Part shown: positions 1-7,185 of the stretch, in pieces | How positions within the stretch are numbered: the first letter of the stretch is position 1 | Layout: each line of letters begins with the position of its first letter | Assembly: GCA_900753405.1 (NCBI GenBank) | Contig: CAADYZ010000004.1 | Location: 1-8,730, forward strand | Direction of reading: 5' to 3' | Length of the DNA stretch: 8,730 nt | Origin: Campylobacteraceae bacterium | GTDB lineage: Bacteria; Campylobacterota; Campylobacteria; Campylobacterales; Campylobacteraceae | Notes under the pieces: model-generated | Seen by the model: only the letters and a program-made list of their open reading frames with translations | Told to the model about the DNA's origin: nothing | Database searches by the model: none | Program-made: the position numbers and the translations under genes

Positions 1-21
1 TGGGAGTTTGGAAGGCGAGAA

Positions 22-49
22 TGTCAAAAGCAAATTTGGTTTTTGCAAA
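22..49 (-). repeat. Dispersed CAAATTTG repeat, full-length copy (inverted)
   Basis: Read on the minus strand, this 28-bp segment matches the copy at 8523-8550 at 27 of 28 positions; the one difference is C for A just after the CAAATTTG core. It lies in non-coding DNA. The partial copies at 73-90 (minus) and 122-143 (plus) are more diverged but keep the AAATTTG or GAATTTG core. Confidence 0.75.
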
Positions 50-105
50 TTGTGGAAGCTGAGTTGCCCAAAGCAAATTTAGTTTTTACGAAAACATTAA
101 TATAA

Positions 106-129
106 GGCAAAATGGCAAAATGTCAAAAC
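106..129 (+). repeat. Short tandem repeat of GGCAAAAT
   Basis: Two perfect 8-bp units (106-113 and 114-121) are followed by a third unit with two changes (GTCAAAAC, 122-129). The third unit runs straight into a GAATTTG-type copy of the dispersed repeat. The array is non-coding and its role is unknown. Confidence 0.6.
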
Positions 130-168
130 CGAATTTGCTTGACTAACAGCCAAGCAAAACGGCGTTGG

Positions 169-1428
169 CTAAACGCTCTCTTTGAGCCGCACGATGTCCG
201 CGCCCAAGCCTTTGAGTTTGCCTTCTAAGTCCTCGTAACCACGGTCTAAGTGGTAGATGCGGTGGATGCGCGTTGTGCCAACGGCTTTGAGAGCGGCGAT
301 GACAAGTGCTGAGCTTGCGCGCAAGTCAGTCGCCATCACATCCGCCCCCGCCAACTCGCCGCCTTCGATGGTCGCGGTGTGGGCGTTGAGCGAGATTTGC
401 GCGCCCATTCGGGCTAATTCGCTTGCGTGCATAAACCTGTTTTCAAACAACCTCTCGTCAATCACGCTTGTGCCTTGTGCCACGCACGCTAACGCCATAA
501 ACTGCGCCTGCATATCAGTCGGAAAGCCCGGAAATTCGCTAGTGACGAGGTTTGTCGCAAGCAGCTTGCTAGGCGCGCTAACGACAATGCCGCCGCCCGT
601 TTCGCGGCAACTCACGCCCATTTGCGCTAGCTTGTCGATCACCGCGCCCAAGTGCAACTCTTGCGCGCCCAAAAGCTCGACTTCGCCGCCTGTGATCGCC
701 GCCGCACAAGCGTAAGTTCCAGCCTCGATCCGATCGGGGATGACGCTAAAATCACAAATGTCTAAAAGCGCGCCGTCTGTGCCGTGGATGGTGATTTGGC
801 TTGTGCCGAGACCTTCGATTGGCACGCCAGAATTTGCCAAAACCTCGCAAAGCTGCACCACTTCTGGCTCTTTTGCGGCGTTGTGAATTCGCGTTACGCC
901 TTGTGCCAACGCCGCCGCCATAATGATGTTTTCGCAGCCCGTGACGGTGATTTTGTCAAAAAAGATGTCCGCGCCGTGCAGTTTGCCGCTCGCTTTTACA
1001 TATCCGTCAAGAATTTCGATTTTCGCGCCCATTTTTTCGAGCGCCTTTAAGTGCAAGTCGATCGGTCGCGCGCCGATCGCACAGCCGCCCGGAAGTGAGA
1101 CTTCGCAGCTGCCAAAACGCGCCAAAAGCGGTCCTAAAACGAGGATCGAAGCGCGCATTTGCCGCACGATGTCGTAAGTGGCTTTTGTCGAAGCGATCGA
1201 GTTTGTCGAGACTTTTAGCACGCTTGCGTCTAGTTGCGTGTTTGCGCCTAAGATGTTGAGAAGTTTGATGAGCGTTTTGATGTCCGAGACTTGTGGCAAA
1301 TTCGAAATTTGCACCTCATTTTTAGCCAAAATGCTAGCCGCGATCAGCGGTAAAGCCGCGTTTTTCGCACCGCTGATTTGCACCCTGCCTTGCAGCCTTT
1401 TACCACCACGAATTTGCAAAAAGTCCAT
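169..1428 (-). CDS. murA: UDP-N-acetylglucosamine 1-carboxyvinyltransferase (MurA)
   Basis: Cytoplasmic enzyme that transfers the enolpyruvyl group of phosphoenolpyruvate to UDP-GlcNAc, the first committed step of peptidoglycan synthesis and the target of fosfomycin. The start at 1428 gives 419 residues, the usual family length. An in-frame ATG at 1458 would add ten residues not expected in MurA and is rejected; an AAGGG run lies just upstream of 1428. Key residues are present: Lys22-Asn23 in ISGAKNAALP, the PEP-binding cysteine Cys116 and Arg121 in LPGGCAIGARPIDLH, Asp305 in FPTDMQAQF and Arg396 in YHLDRGYE. Cysteine rather than aspartate at 116 is the fosfomycin-sensitive form. The gene lies 67 nt after the AIPR stop with no convincing terminator between them and only a weak -10 candidate (CATAAA inside TAGCATAAAT), so it may depend on readthrough from the defence operon. 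Confidence 0.97.
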   Translation of the reverse strand: MDFLQIRGGKRLQGRVQISGAKNAALPLIAASILAKNEVQISNLPQVSDIKTLIKLLNILGANTQLDASVLKVSTNSIASTKATYDIVRQMRASILVLGPLLARFGSCEVSLPGGCAIGARPIDLHLKALEKMGAKIEILDGYVKASGKLHGADIFFDKITVTGCENIIMAAALAQGVTRIHNAAKEPEVVQLCEVLANSGVPIEGLGTSQITIHGTDGALLDICDFSVIPDRIEAGTYACAAAITGGEVELLGAQELHLGAVIDKLAQMGVSCRETGGGIVVSAPSKLLATNLVTSEFPGFPTDMQAQFMALACVAQGTSVIDERLFENRFMHASELARMGAQISLNAHTATIEGGELAGADVMATDLRASSALVIAALKAVGTTRIHRIYHLDRGYEDLEGKLKGLGADIVRLKESV

Positions 1429-1449
1429 CTTCACCCTTTTAAAAAATGT

Positions 1450-1467
1450 AAAAACCAAATTTGATTT
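1450..1467 (+). repeat. Dispersed repeat copy between AIPR gene and murA
   Basis: The 18-mer AAAAACCAAATTTGATTT is identical, in the same orientation, to 8528-8545. The two copies bracket the four defence genes: this one ends 28 bp left of the AIPR stop, and the other begins 30 bp right of the GHKL start. It sits in the 67-nt spacer (1429-1495) in front of murA. Confidence 0.8.
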
Positions 1468-1495
1468 ATGCTAACCAAAAACGGCTAAAAGGCGG

Positions 1496-3514
1496 CTAAA
1501 TTTCGCCCAAATTCGCCCCTTCTGCCTTCGCCTTAGAATAAATTTGGTAAAGCACACCGCATTGTTTTTCGTTCATTGGCACAAACTGTCCGCTCAAAAA
1601 ATACTCCAAGTCCGACTTCTGTTTTGGGCTAAGGGCGCGAAAATTCTCCTCTTGGTAGTACTCAAAAAGCCGCCGCCACATCCTCTTTGCCGCCTCGTCT
1701 TTGTAGAATTGATGCACGAATTTCATCTTATCCACCTCCGCAACAAGCTTCGCGTCCTTGCGCGAGTCCTTCGCCGCCGCCTTCGCCTCCTCTTGACTAA
1801 GGATGTCTAGCTCGTCAAATTTCACCTCAAAATCCGCCCTGCAAAAGCGTTGGTAAAACTCGAATTTGCCGCACTCGGTGTAGGAGATCTCGCCGTTTTG
1901 CGTAAGAAATTCCGCCGTAAAGTCGCAAATTTTTTGCAGCGTCTGCCTAAGCGAGTTGCTAACGGCTTGGTTTTGCCAAATTTTTTCAATGTCTAAAACC
2001 GACTTTAATCTAGTGAGCCGCTCGCCCACGAGCGCAAGCGCAAAAAAGGCGACATAAACCCTGCCGCGCATCCTCGGCGCAAGCTCTTCGAGCGTTTTAA
2101 AGAGGATGATTTTGGCGATGCACTCTTTGAAAAAATACTCGCTCACCTTGAAGTTGTCGTCATTTGCCACCTTTTCGGCGAATTTGATGAAGGCTTTTTG
2201 AGCGCTTTTTGCCGCCTCGTTTGGTTTGCCGTCAAAGGCGGTCAAAACACGGGCGAGGTAGATTTTGTCAAAAAGCTGCGACTTTGGATTTTCGTTTAAA
2301 AACCGCCTTTTGTCCGCTTCGGTGAGGTATTTTTGTTCGTTTTGATACTCCCCGCGCGCGCGTTCGTAAAACCACCTCGTTTTGCACTGCCAGCCGCCAG
2401 CTTGCGGGGCGAGACACTCGCGGGAAAACCTCTTAAATTCGAGGTGAAAAGGGTGATTTGAGAAGAAGTCGGACTTTTTGACATTATTTTGCGTGTTGGA
2501 ATATTGCGCGATCTGCGAGACGAATTCCGACTCCTCTTGCTGCTGCTCAACGCAAAGTTTCATCTGCAAAAAAACTTGCGAAAGGTCGATTTTGTTCTTA
2601 AACGCGTCATAAACGCAACTCATACTTTGCGCACCATTAACAACTTGGAAGTTTTTGATTTTGACGATGTAGTTTCCGTCAAGCTCCACTGCGTCTGCTA
2701 CGGCAGTGATGCCATTGTTGTAGGCAAAGAATTTGTGCGGAGCGTTTTTGATCGTGTTTCTCACGCCGCGATTTACGCCGCCTTTGAACTGCAAGAAGGT
2801 GCGGATGTTTTTCTCCAAAAGCCGCCCGCCGAACCTGTCGTAAATTCTCGCTAAATCCGCCGCACTGATGACAGCAAGGTAGGACTCGTAACCCTCATTT
2901 TGCGGCACTTTTAACGCCCGAAAACGCACGCCTTCGACCTCAAAGTTGCCGCCTTTTGACTTAAAGCCGCGAAACAGCTCTTCGATGTCAATGAGCTTTA
3001 CCTCGCAGTTTAGCTCGCGGACAAAAGCGTGGCTTAGCTCCTCGCTTAAACGCTCGCGATTTACCCGCAGGTTACTTAGGATGTAAAAGCAAACGCTGCT
3101 TACTTCGCCATTTTCCAAGCGTTGCTTCACTTGCTTGATCATCTCATATTCATCCGCGCTTTGTTCTAAATCAAGCAAATTCGCATCGTGGCAATACTCC
3201 AAAAATGTGCTTAGGCGTTTGATTTTACTCTCGATCTCCTCGCGCGAAAATGTCGCCAAATTCTCGCTCTGCTCAAAGCAAGCTGCAAACAAATTCAAAC
3301 GCCCTCGTGCCTCTTCGTAACCCCAACCCGAGCACTCCGCCTTCCTCGACCCGACTTTTCGCTCGCAGTAAGCCGCGTTGTAGCCCTCGAACTCACCATC
3401 CTCTTCAAGCGTTTGGCAAACCTCCTCGAAAAACGCCTCGCTGTCGCCGCCCGCAACACGCACTTTTTGCATCAAGTCCTCGTAAAACTCGCCGATGTTA
3501 ATCGCCTCACTCAT
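1496..3514 (-). CDS. AIPR-family protein, abortive phage resistance (Mza-type component)
   Basis: 672-residue soluble protein with no signal peptide or membrane segment. The central part (about residues 230-480) carries hallmarks of the AIPR family (PF10592): NIRTFLQFKGGVNRGVRNTI (236-255), FFAYNNGITAVAD (262-274), NFQVVNGAQS (288-297) and QYSNTQNNVKKSDFF (337-351). The N-terminus (about 10-45, DLMQKV...FFEEVCQTLEEDGEF) fits the usual helical leader of such proteins, and the C-terminus (about 610-665) is a separate helical region. AIPR proteins are linked to abortive infection and occur with MutL-like and Z1 ATPases; their biochemical activity is not certain to me. The start at 3514 is chosen because AAAGGAGG precedes it and it overlaps the previous stop; an upstream ATG at 3619 would add 35 residues lying entirely within the preceding gene. 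It is the last defence gene before murA and would be mzaE in Mza naming, as I recall it. Confidence 0.88.
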   Translation of the reverse strand: MSEAINIGEFYEDLMQKVRVAGGDSEAFFEEVCQTLEEDGEFEGYNAAYCERKVGSRKAECSGWGYEEARGRLNLFAACFEQSENLATFSREEIESKIKRLSTFLEYCHDANLLDLEQSADEYEMIKQVKQRLENGEVSSVCFYILSNLRVNRERLSEELSHAFVRELNCEVKLIDIEELFRGFKSKGGNFEVEGVRFRALKVPQNEGYESYLAVISAADLARIYDRFGGRLLEKNIRTFLQFKGGVNRGVRNTIKNAPHKFFAYNNGITAVADAVELDGNYIVKIKNFQVVNGAQSMSCVYDAFKNKIDLSQVFLQMKLCVEQQQEESEFVSQIAQYSNTQNNVKKSDFFSNHPFHLEFKRFSRECLAPQAGGWQCKTRWFYERARGEYQNEQKYLTEADKRRFLNENPKSQLFDKIYLARVLTAFDGKPNEAAKSAQKAFIKFAEKVANDDNFKVSEYFFKECIAKIILFKTLEELAPRMRGRVYVAFFALALVGERLTRLKSVLDIEKIWQNQAVSNSLRQTLQKICDFTAEFLTQNGEISYTECGKFEFYQRFCRADFEVKFDELDILSQEEAKAAAKDSRKDAKLVAEVDKMKFVHQFYKDEAAKRMWRRLFEYYQEENFRALSPKQKSDLEYFLSGQFVPMNEKQCGVLYQIYSKAKAEGANLGEI

Positions 3515-3526
3515 CGCCCCTCCTTT
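3507..3526 (-). promoter_or_regulatory. Coupled stop/start ATGAGTGA with internal Shine-Dalgarno
   Basis: AAAGGAGG (3526-3519) lies inside the end of the DUF4420 gene, where it encodes part of its QRRG tail, and is followed by GGCG and the AIPR start ATG at 3514. The DUF4420 stop TGA (3509-3507) falls inside the AIPR gene, giving an 8-nt overlap. This layout suggests translational coupling and fixes the AIPR start. Confidence 0.85.
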
Positions 3527-4409
3527 GGATGATTTCAAGCAAATTGTCAAAATCAAATTTGAATTCGTCACATTTGTTGAGATTTGTGGTGTAGCCAAAA
3601 CCCTCGATCCTGCTGTCATTTACAACGATCCTCGCAAAGCCCTCTTTGACGCTAAATGTGTTAAAATCAATCACTTCAAACGAGGTGTATTCGTCTTTTA
3701 CTCCAAGCACTACTTTGACGCTTTCAAGCTTTCTTGCAAAAAGCGCTTTTAACTCCTCGTTTTGCAAGCGTTGCGCGACCTGCTCTGCTTGGTAAAGAAG
3801 CGTAGTTTTGCCTTTGTTTGCTCGCAAGTTAAAGGCACAAAGGCTAAGCTCGCCTGCTAGCTCATTTCCCATAGCGTTAAGCAAGTTGTAGCCTCTGGCG
3901 TCACACGCACGAACCAAAACCTCGCTTTTTTCAAAGTAAAAATTCGGTCTAAGACGCGGCTCCCACGCGCGTAAAAGCCGATCGAACCCAACCGTCTGTG
4001 CGGCAAGCTGGATGAAAAGAAGTTGCGCGTAAAGCTCGGTTTGCGACTTTGCGGTTTGCTCGCCAAAAAAGCGTTTCCACTGCTTTAAACGCTGCCAAAC
4101 CGCCGTCACAAGCGCCGACTCCTCCACAACCTCTTCGTTTGCTACTTGCATTAGGTCGTTGCAGATTTTCTCTAAAATCCTCCACTCCTCATTGGAGTTG
4201 ATGACGACAAAAACCTCCGTTTTCTCACCGAATTTGCGGATTTTAGCGTTGATGCCGCGAATTTTTAGCTCATCCTCCTTCTCCTTATGGTTTGAGAGCA
4301 CGCTAAATGCAAACTGCCCGCTCTCATCCACCACCCAAAACAGATCAAATTTGGTTTTTGCAACTCTTCGCCGCGCGTTAGAGGGCATCTGACTCCACGG
4401 ATTACTCAT
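3507..4409 (-). CDS. DUF4420 'PD-(D/E)XK motif' protein, degenerate active site (Mza-type component)
   Basis: 300-residue soluble protein. Features that fit the DUF4420 family (PF14390, annotated as a putative PD-(D/E)XK nuclease) are a helix around 102-116 (TAVWQRLKQWKRFF), the core helix ELYAQLLFIQLA (125-136), LRAWEPRLRPNFYF (146-159), the strand VLVRACD (164-170), and a C-terminal block TFSVKEGFARI (251-261) through YTTNLNKCDEF (273-283). In relatives the centre reads roughly W-G-P...DF followed by EVK. Here the matching positions are N156 instead of D, L165 instead of E and R167 instead of K, and the usual GLxGEL helix reads ELYAQL. The protein may therefore bind DNA or serve a structural role rather than cut. 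The start at 4409 is chosen over 4415 because GGGAGG sits six bases upstream. It overlaps the Z1 gene by 8 nt and AIPR by 8 nt. Confidence 0.8.
   Translation of the reverse strand: MSNPWSQMPSNARRRVAKTKFDLFWVVDESGQFAFSVLSNHKEKEDELKIRGINAKIRKFGEKTEVFVVINSNEEWRILEKICNDLMQVANEEVVEESALVTAVWQRLKQWKRFFGEQTAKSQTELYAQLLFIQLAAQTVGFDRLLRAWEPRLRPNFYFEKSEVLVRACDARGYNLLNAMGNELAGELSLCAFNLRANKGKTTLLYQAEQVAQRLQNEELKALFARKLESVKVVLGVKDEYTSFEVIDFNTFSVKEGFARIVVNDSRIEGFGYTTNLNKCDEFKFDFDNLLEIIQRRGDE
3544..3561 (-). repeat. Dispersed repeat, right half, inside DUF4420 gene
   Basis: On the minus strand this reads CAAATTTGATTTTGACAA, identical over 18 bp to 8534-8551. It lies inside the coding sequence, where it forms part of FKFDFDNL near the C-terminus (about residues 283-290). 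Confidence 0.65.
4342..4363 (-). repeat. Dispersed repeat, left half, inside DUF4420 gene
   Basis: On the minus strand this contains TTGCAAAAACCAAATTTGAT, matching 8335-8356 at 21 of 22 positions. Here it is read as V-A-K-T-K-F-D-L (residues 16-23). The copy in the GHKL gene is read in another frame as L-Q-K-P-N-L-I-F, so the likeness is at DNA level and not protein homology. Confidence 0.75.
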
Positions 4410-4421
4410 CCTCATCCTCCC
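4402..4421 (-). promoter_or_regulatory. Coupled stop/start ATGAGTAA with Shine-Dalgarno
   Basis: GGGAGG (4421-4416) lies in the Z1 gene's acidic tail codons, six bases before the DUF4420 ATG at 4409. The Z1 stop TAA (4404-4402) falls inside the new reading frame, giving ATGAGTAA. An in-frame ATG at 4415 abuts the Shine-Dalgarno sequence directly and is therefore a poor start. Confidence 0.8.
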
Positions 4422-7074
4422 ACTCGCTCAACTCTTGCAGCTCTCTTTGCGCTTGTGCGTTTAGCGCGACTTTTGTGCGCACAACTTCGCTGCCAATTTG
4501 CGCTGGAAAGCAGACGCCAAAAGAGGCAACCGTGCCGCCCTTTTGCAGCCGCTTGACACCCTTTCTCACCTCCAAAATGTGAAGCATCAAAAGTGGTCGC
4601 TCCATCCTCCGCCGAATGTAGGCTTTAAACTGCTCCTCTGAGGCTTTGACCTCCGCCTCTCTTGCCTTTACCTCCTCTCGCACACTTGCGTCCAGCGCGT
4701 AAAGCAACATCCTCCCATCGTCAATCTCTTCAATTCGAAAGATGTTTTCGTTTTTCTTGTTTCCGCGGATCGGTCTGAGTTGCTTTTTGACGCAGATGTT
4801 TTCACCAAAGCGAATTTCTTCGCCGTTACCGCTGTAAATAGCGATGTCAAACGCAGGGTTTTTCGTTTGCAGCAGCTCTTTGATCGCCAAAACTGGCACA
4901 TTCCTACTCGCAACGCTAAATTTTTCAAAAAACTCCAAAACCACCCTACTCTCAACGCCTCGCGCGATGAAAACATTTCCGTCTTTGCGAAAAAGGCTTG
5001 AATGTTTGGTGAGAAAACTTTTCATCACCTCGACATTTCCCTTAACTTCGTCTAACTTAAATTGCAAATTCTCTCTCATATAGTCATTAAAGTTGATGAT
5101 CAACTCTTCCTTTTTTGCCGAGCGCATTTTGTTGTGAGCGGTGATTTGCAGAGCGACATCTGGGTAAAACTTTACCGCCAAACCAAAGTCCTCTGGCGTT
5201 TTGCCCGCCTCCGCCATCATCTCAAACGAACCCATCAGCTCCGCCATCGCCCGCTCGATCGTCACAAATTTCTCCTCCACCTCGCTTGGCAGGTAAATTC
5301 GGCACAAATCCTCGTAACCATCCCTGTAACCAAACCACCGCGCCATCTGCATCAAAGTGTCGTAATTCCGCCCGCGTCTAATGAAATAACTCACACTCAG
5401 CCCTTCAAGCGTAAAGCCACGCGAAAGCGAGTTTCCACCGACTGCGATGACATTTTTCGGCTCGCTGCCATACTCAATTCTCTTCGTGCTGCTTACATCC
5501 TCTTCTGCGACAACACACCTCTTTATCTGCCGTGCAAGCTCGCCTAAAACCTGCTGCCAGCTAAACTCATTTGAAAACTCACGCTCAAAAAGCTCCTTTA
5601 ACTCAGCGATCTGCTCGCTTTGCGTGTGCGCGTTTTGCAGCTTGCCAAAATTGAGCAAATCACATTCGATTTGATCAATAAACTCGGCGACTTTGTAGTA
5701 AATTTGGTTATGCATATTTGTGAATCTCGTAATGTTAATGAGCATACTATTATGCTTGTTTTGCCCTCGCAAGTGCCGCACCGCCGTGTTTAGCAAAAAG
5801 ACTCTCACCGCCTCGTAAAGCGAAGGCGGCAAATCTGTCAGCAAAAAGTCCTTTTTGTGCGTAAGTGGCAAATACTCCTCAAAGTCTGCGACCTCCACCG
5901 CGTGCGTGACGCCTTCGCTCTCTTGGCTTTCTTCGCCCTCTTGACGCTCTTGGCTCGCCTCGCCGCTTAAACAAAACGCCTTTTGCGCGCCAAAGTAGTT
6001 GCTTGGCGGTTTGATGAAGTGGATGAAGTCTCGTGGAAAAAGGTCTTTTTGCGTCTCGTCATCGTCAATGAAAATGTTCGCAAATGGCGTTGCCGTGCAA
6101 CCCACATAACTGCGGTTTTTGAATTTGTCAAGCAGCTTGCGGATGAGTTTGTTAATAGTGCTTTGCTCCTCTTTTGACTTTGTGTTGATGCTCGCGTAAT
6201 CCGCCTCATCATCTAGCACAAACATCGAATGCGCGCTAATGTCGGCGTGTTTGATGCCGTTTAGCCACTTGATCACATTCTGCAAATTCCGCGCATTTTT
6301 CTTAATCACCATCACAATCGGCGTCTTAACATTGTCAAAAGTAGTCGTTGAGTTTTTCGCCTTTTTGATGTCAAAGTCTTCGTCACCTGTTAGGCAAATC
6401 GGCTGCTTGTCGCTGTCGTTGTCGCATCTGCCAACGCCGACAAACTTGCCGCCTTTTTTGCCGACAAAATATTCCTCGATCCGCCTTTGCGTCTGCGTCC
6501 GCAAGTTGTTGTGATCAGTTGTGAGGACGACAAAAAATTTATAACCCGCGTCTGCGGCTTTGCAAATGAGTGCTGAGTAGTTGAGTGTCTTTCCAGACTG
6601 CACCGAAGAGACGATGAGTCCGCAAGTGTCGCCCTCGTTTGTGCCAACCTCGCCCAAATGGTTCATAATCGCGTCCGTATTTTCGTCAAATTTGCTCCGC
6701 GCTTGAAAGGTAAAATCATCTCTGAGATATTTGTTAAACCTGTCAAAATAGTAGTTTTCTTTTTGTAACTTCACTCGCTCGCTCCACCACCGCTTATCTC
6801 TTTGACGCGCTGGTTGTCCGCTAAGCGTCTGCGAGCTGTGGTATTCTATGCAAAACAACTCTTCTAACTCAGTTTTCATTCTCTCAAAATCATCCTGCGA
6901 CAACTCTTGCGGGTTGATATTAAAACAAATTGCATATTCTTCGTTTTGCAGAAAACCACACATTTTGTTAATTGCCGCTTCAATCTCACCTTCTTTTAAT
7001 ATTTGATTATTCTTGCTAGACTGATTTTCTAAAATTTCACGCACTTTTTCTTTCAATCTTTCATAACTACTCAT
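4402..7074 (-). CDS. Z1-domain superfamily-2 helicase-like ATPase (Mza-type component)
   Basis: 890-residue soluble ATPase. Motifs in order: P-loop VQSGKT (158-163) in GLIVSSVQSGKT; DHNNLRTQTQRRI (187-199); Walker B FVLDDEADYASIN (285-297); motif III YVGCTATPFANIF (323-335); and, in the Z1 domain (PF10593), VGGNSLSRGFTLEGLSVSYF (545-564) and DTLMQMARWFGYRDGYEDLC (572-591). The C-terminal 250 residues have no motif I recognise and end in an acidic WEDEDE tail. Z1 proteins accompany MutL/MORC-like ATPases in restriction-like and anti-phage loci, where they probably use ATP to remodel or move along DNA. Two oddities: the first position of the Walker A motif (GxxxxGKT) is Ser156, and a Glu/Gln/Ser-rich insert lies at 371-388. 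The start at 7074 has AGGAGG with a 5-nt spacer. It would be mzaC in Mza naming, as I recall it. Confidence 0.93.
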   Translation of the reverse strand: MSSYERLKEKVREILENQSSKNNQILKEGEIEAAINKMCGFLQNEEYAICFNINPQELSQDDFERMKTELEELFCIEYHSSQTLSGQPARQRDKRWWSERVKLQKENYYFDRFNKYLRDDFTFQARSKFDENTDAIMNHLGEVGTNEGDTCGLIVSSVQSGKTLNYSALICKAADAGYKFFVVLTTDHNNLRTQTQRRIEEYFVGKKGGKFVGVGRCDNDSDKQPICLTGDEDFDIKKAKNSTTTFDNVKTPIVMVIKKNARNLQNVIKWLNGIKHADISAHSMFVLDDEADYASINTKSKEEQSTINKLIRKLLDKFKNRSYVGCTATPFANIFIDDDETQKDLFPRDFIHFIKPPSNYFGAQKAFCLSGEASQERQEGEESQESEGVTHAVEVADFEEYLPLTHKKDFLLTDLPPSLYEAVRVFLLNTAVRHLRGQNKHNSMLINITRFTNMHNQIYYKVAEFIDQIECDLLNFGKLQNAHTQSEQIAELKELFEREFSNEFSWQQVLGELARQIKRCVVAEEDVSSTKRIEYGSEPKNVIAVGGNSLSRGFTLEGLSVSYFIRRGRNYDTLMQMARWFGYRDGYEDLCRIYLPSEVEEKFVTIERAMAELMGSFEMMAEAGKTPEDFGLAVKFYPDVALQITAHNKMRSAKKEELIINFNDYMRENLQFKLDEVKGNVEVMKSFLTKHSSLFRKDGNVFIARGVESRVVLEFFEKFSVASRNVPVLAIKELLQTKNPAFDIAIYSGNGEEIRFGENICVKKQLRPIRGNKKNENIFRIEEIDDGRMLLYALDASVREEVKAREAEVKASEEQFKAYIRRRMERPLLMLHILEVRKGVKRLQKGGTVASFGVCFPAQIGSEVVRTKVALNAQAQRELQELSEWEDEDE

Positions 7075-7079
7075 CCAAA

Positions 7080-7086
7080 CCTCCTA
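7080..7086 (-). promoter_or_regulatory. Z1 ribosome-binding site overlapping the displaced GHKL stop
   Basis: AGGAGG (7085-7080) lies five bases before the Z1 ATG. In the frame that continues the GHKL protein, TAG (7086-7084) overlaps its first two bases. This is the same tight stop/Shine-Dalgarno arrangement seen at the other junctions, which supports 7084 as the ancestral end of the upstream gene. Confidence 0.75.
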
Positions 7087-7185
7087 ACTCTTAAAACACG
7101 CCAAATTTTCTACAAATCTCGCCGCCACCTCTGCGTCAAAGCCGTTTTGCACCATCGCCTCGATCACTCTCGCGCGCAACTTCTC
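7084..7185 (-). pseudogene. Out-of-frame C-terminal segment of the GHKL ATPase gene
   Basis: In the +1 frame relative to the GHKL gene, 33 sense codons run from GAG at 7185 to a TAG at 7086-7084. They read EKLRARVIEAMVQNGFDAEV through a tail ending NLACFKS, a plausible amphipathic helical end. In the frame annotated upstream the same bases give REVARESDRGDGAKRL and stop at 7136. A TAA in the +1 frame just before CAACAAGAG places the shift between about 7180 and 7197, most simply by one extra base (C7186) or two missing bases. Restoring the frame gives a protein of about 470 residues. Confidence 0.75.

Larger units (their letters stand above)
1..168. other. Non-coding, repeat-rich spacer downstream of murA
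   Basis: No credible gene is visible here. The stretch holds three partial or complete copies of the CAAATTTG-type dispersed repeat (22-49, 73-90, 122-143) and a short tandem repeat (106-129). On the minus strand a TATATT sequence (104-99) inside CTTATATTAATG could be the -10 box of a gene lying left of the window; this is a weak guess. A 6-bp inverted repeat AGCCAA/TTGGCT (148-153 and 165-170) overlaps the murA stop codon, but no T-run follows it, so it is not called a terminator. Confidence 0.6.

Noticed and set aside
148..170. Possible rho-independent terminator after murA
   Set aside because: The stem is only 6 bp, the loop is long, it overlaps the stop codon, and no T-run follows on the minus strand.
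1429..1458. Longer murA starting at the ATG at 1458
   Set aside because: It would add MVFTFFKRVK, which family length and alignment do not support and which overlaps the dispersed repeat. The start at 1428 gives the canonical 419 residues with Lys22-Asn23 at the expected positions.
3515..3619. 35-residue N-terminal extension of the AIPR protein
   Set aside because: It lies wholly within the DUF4420 coding sequence in another frame, while a strong Shine-Dalgarno sequence directly precedes the ATG at 3514.
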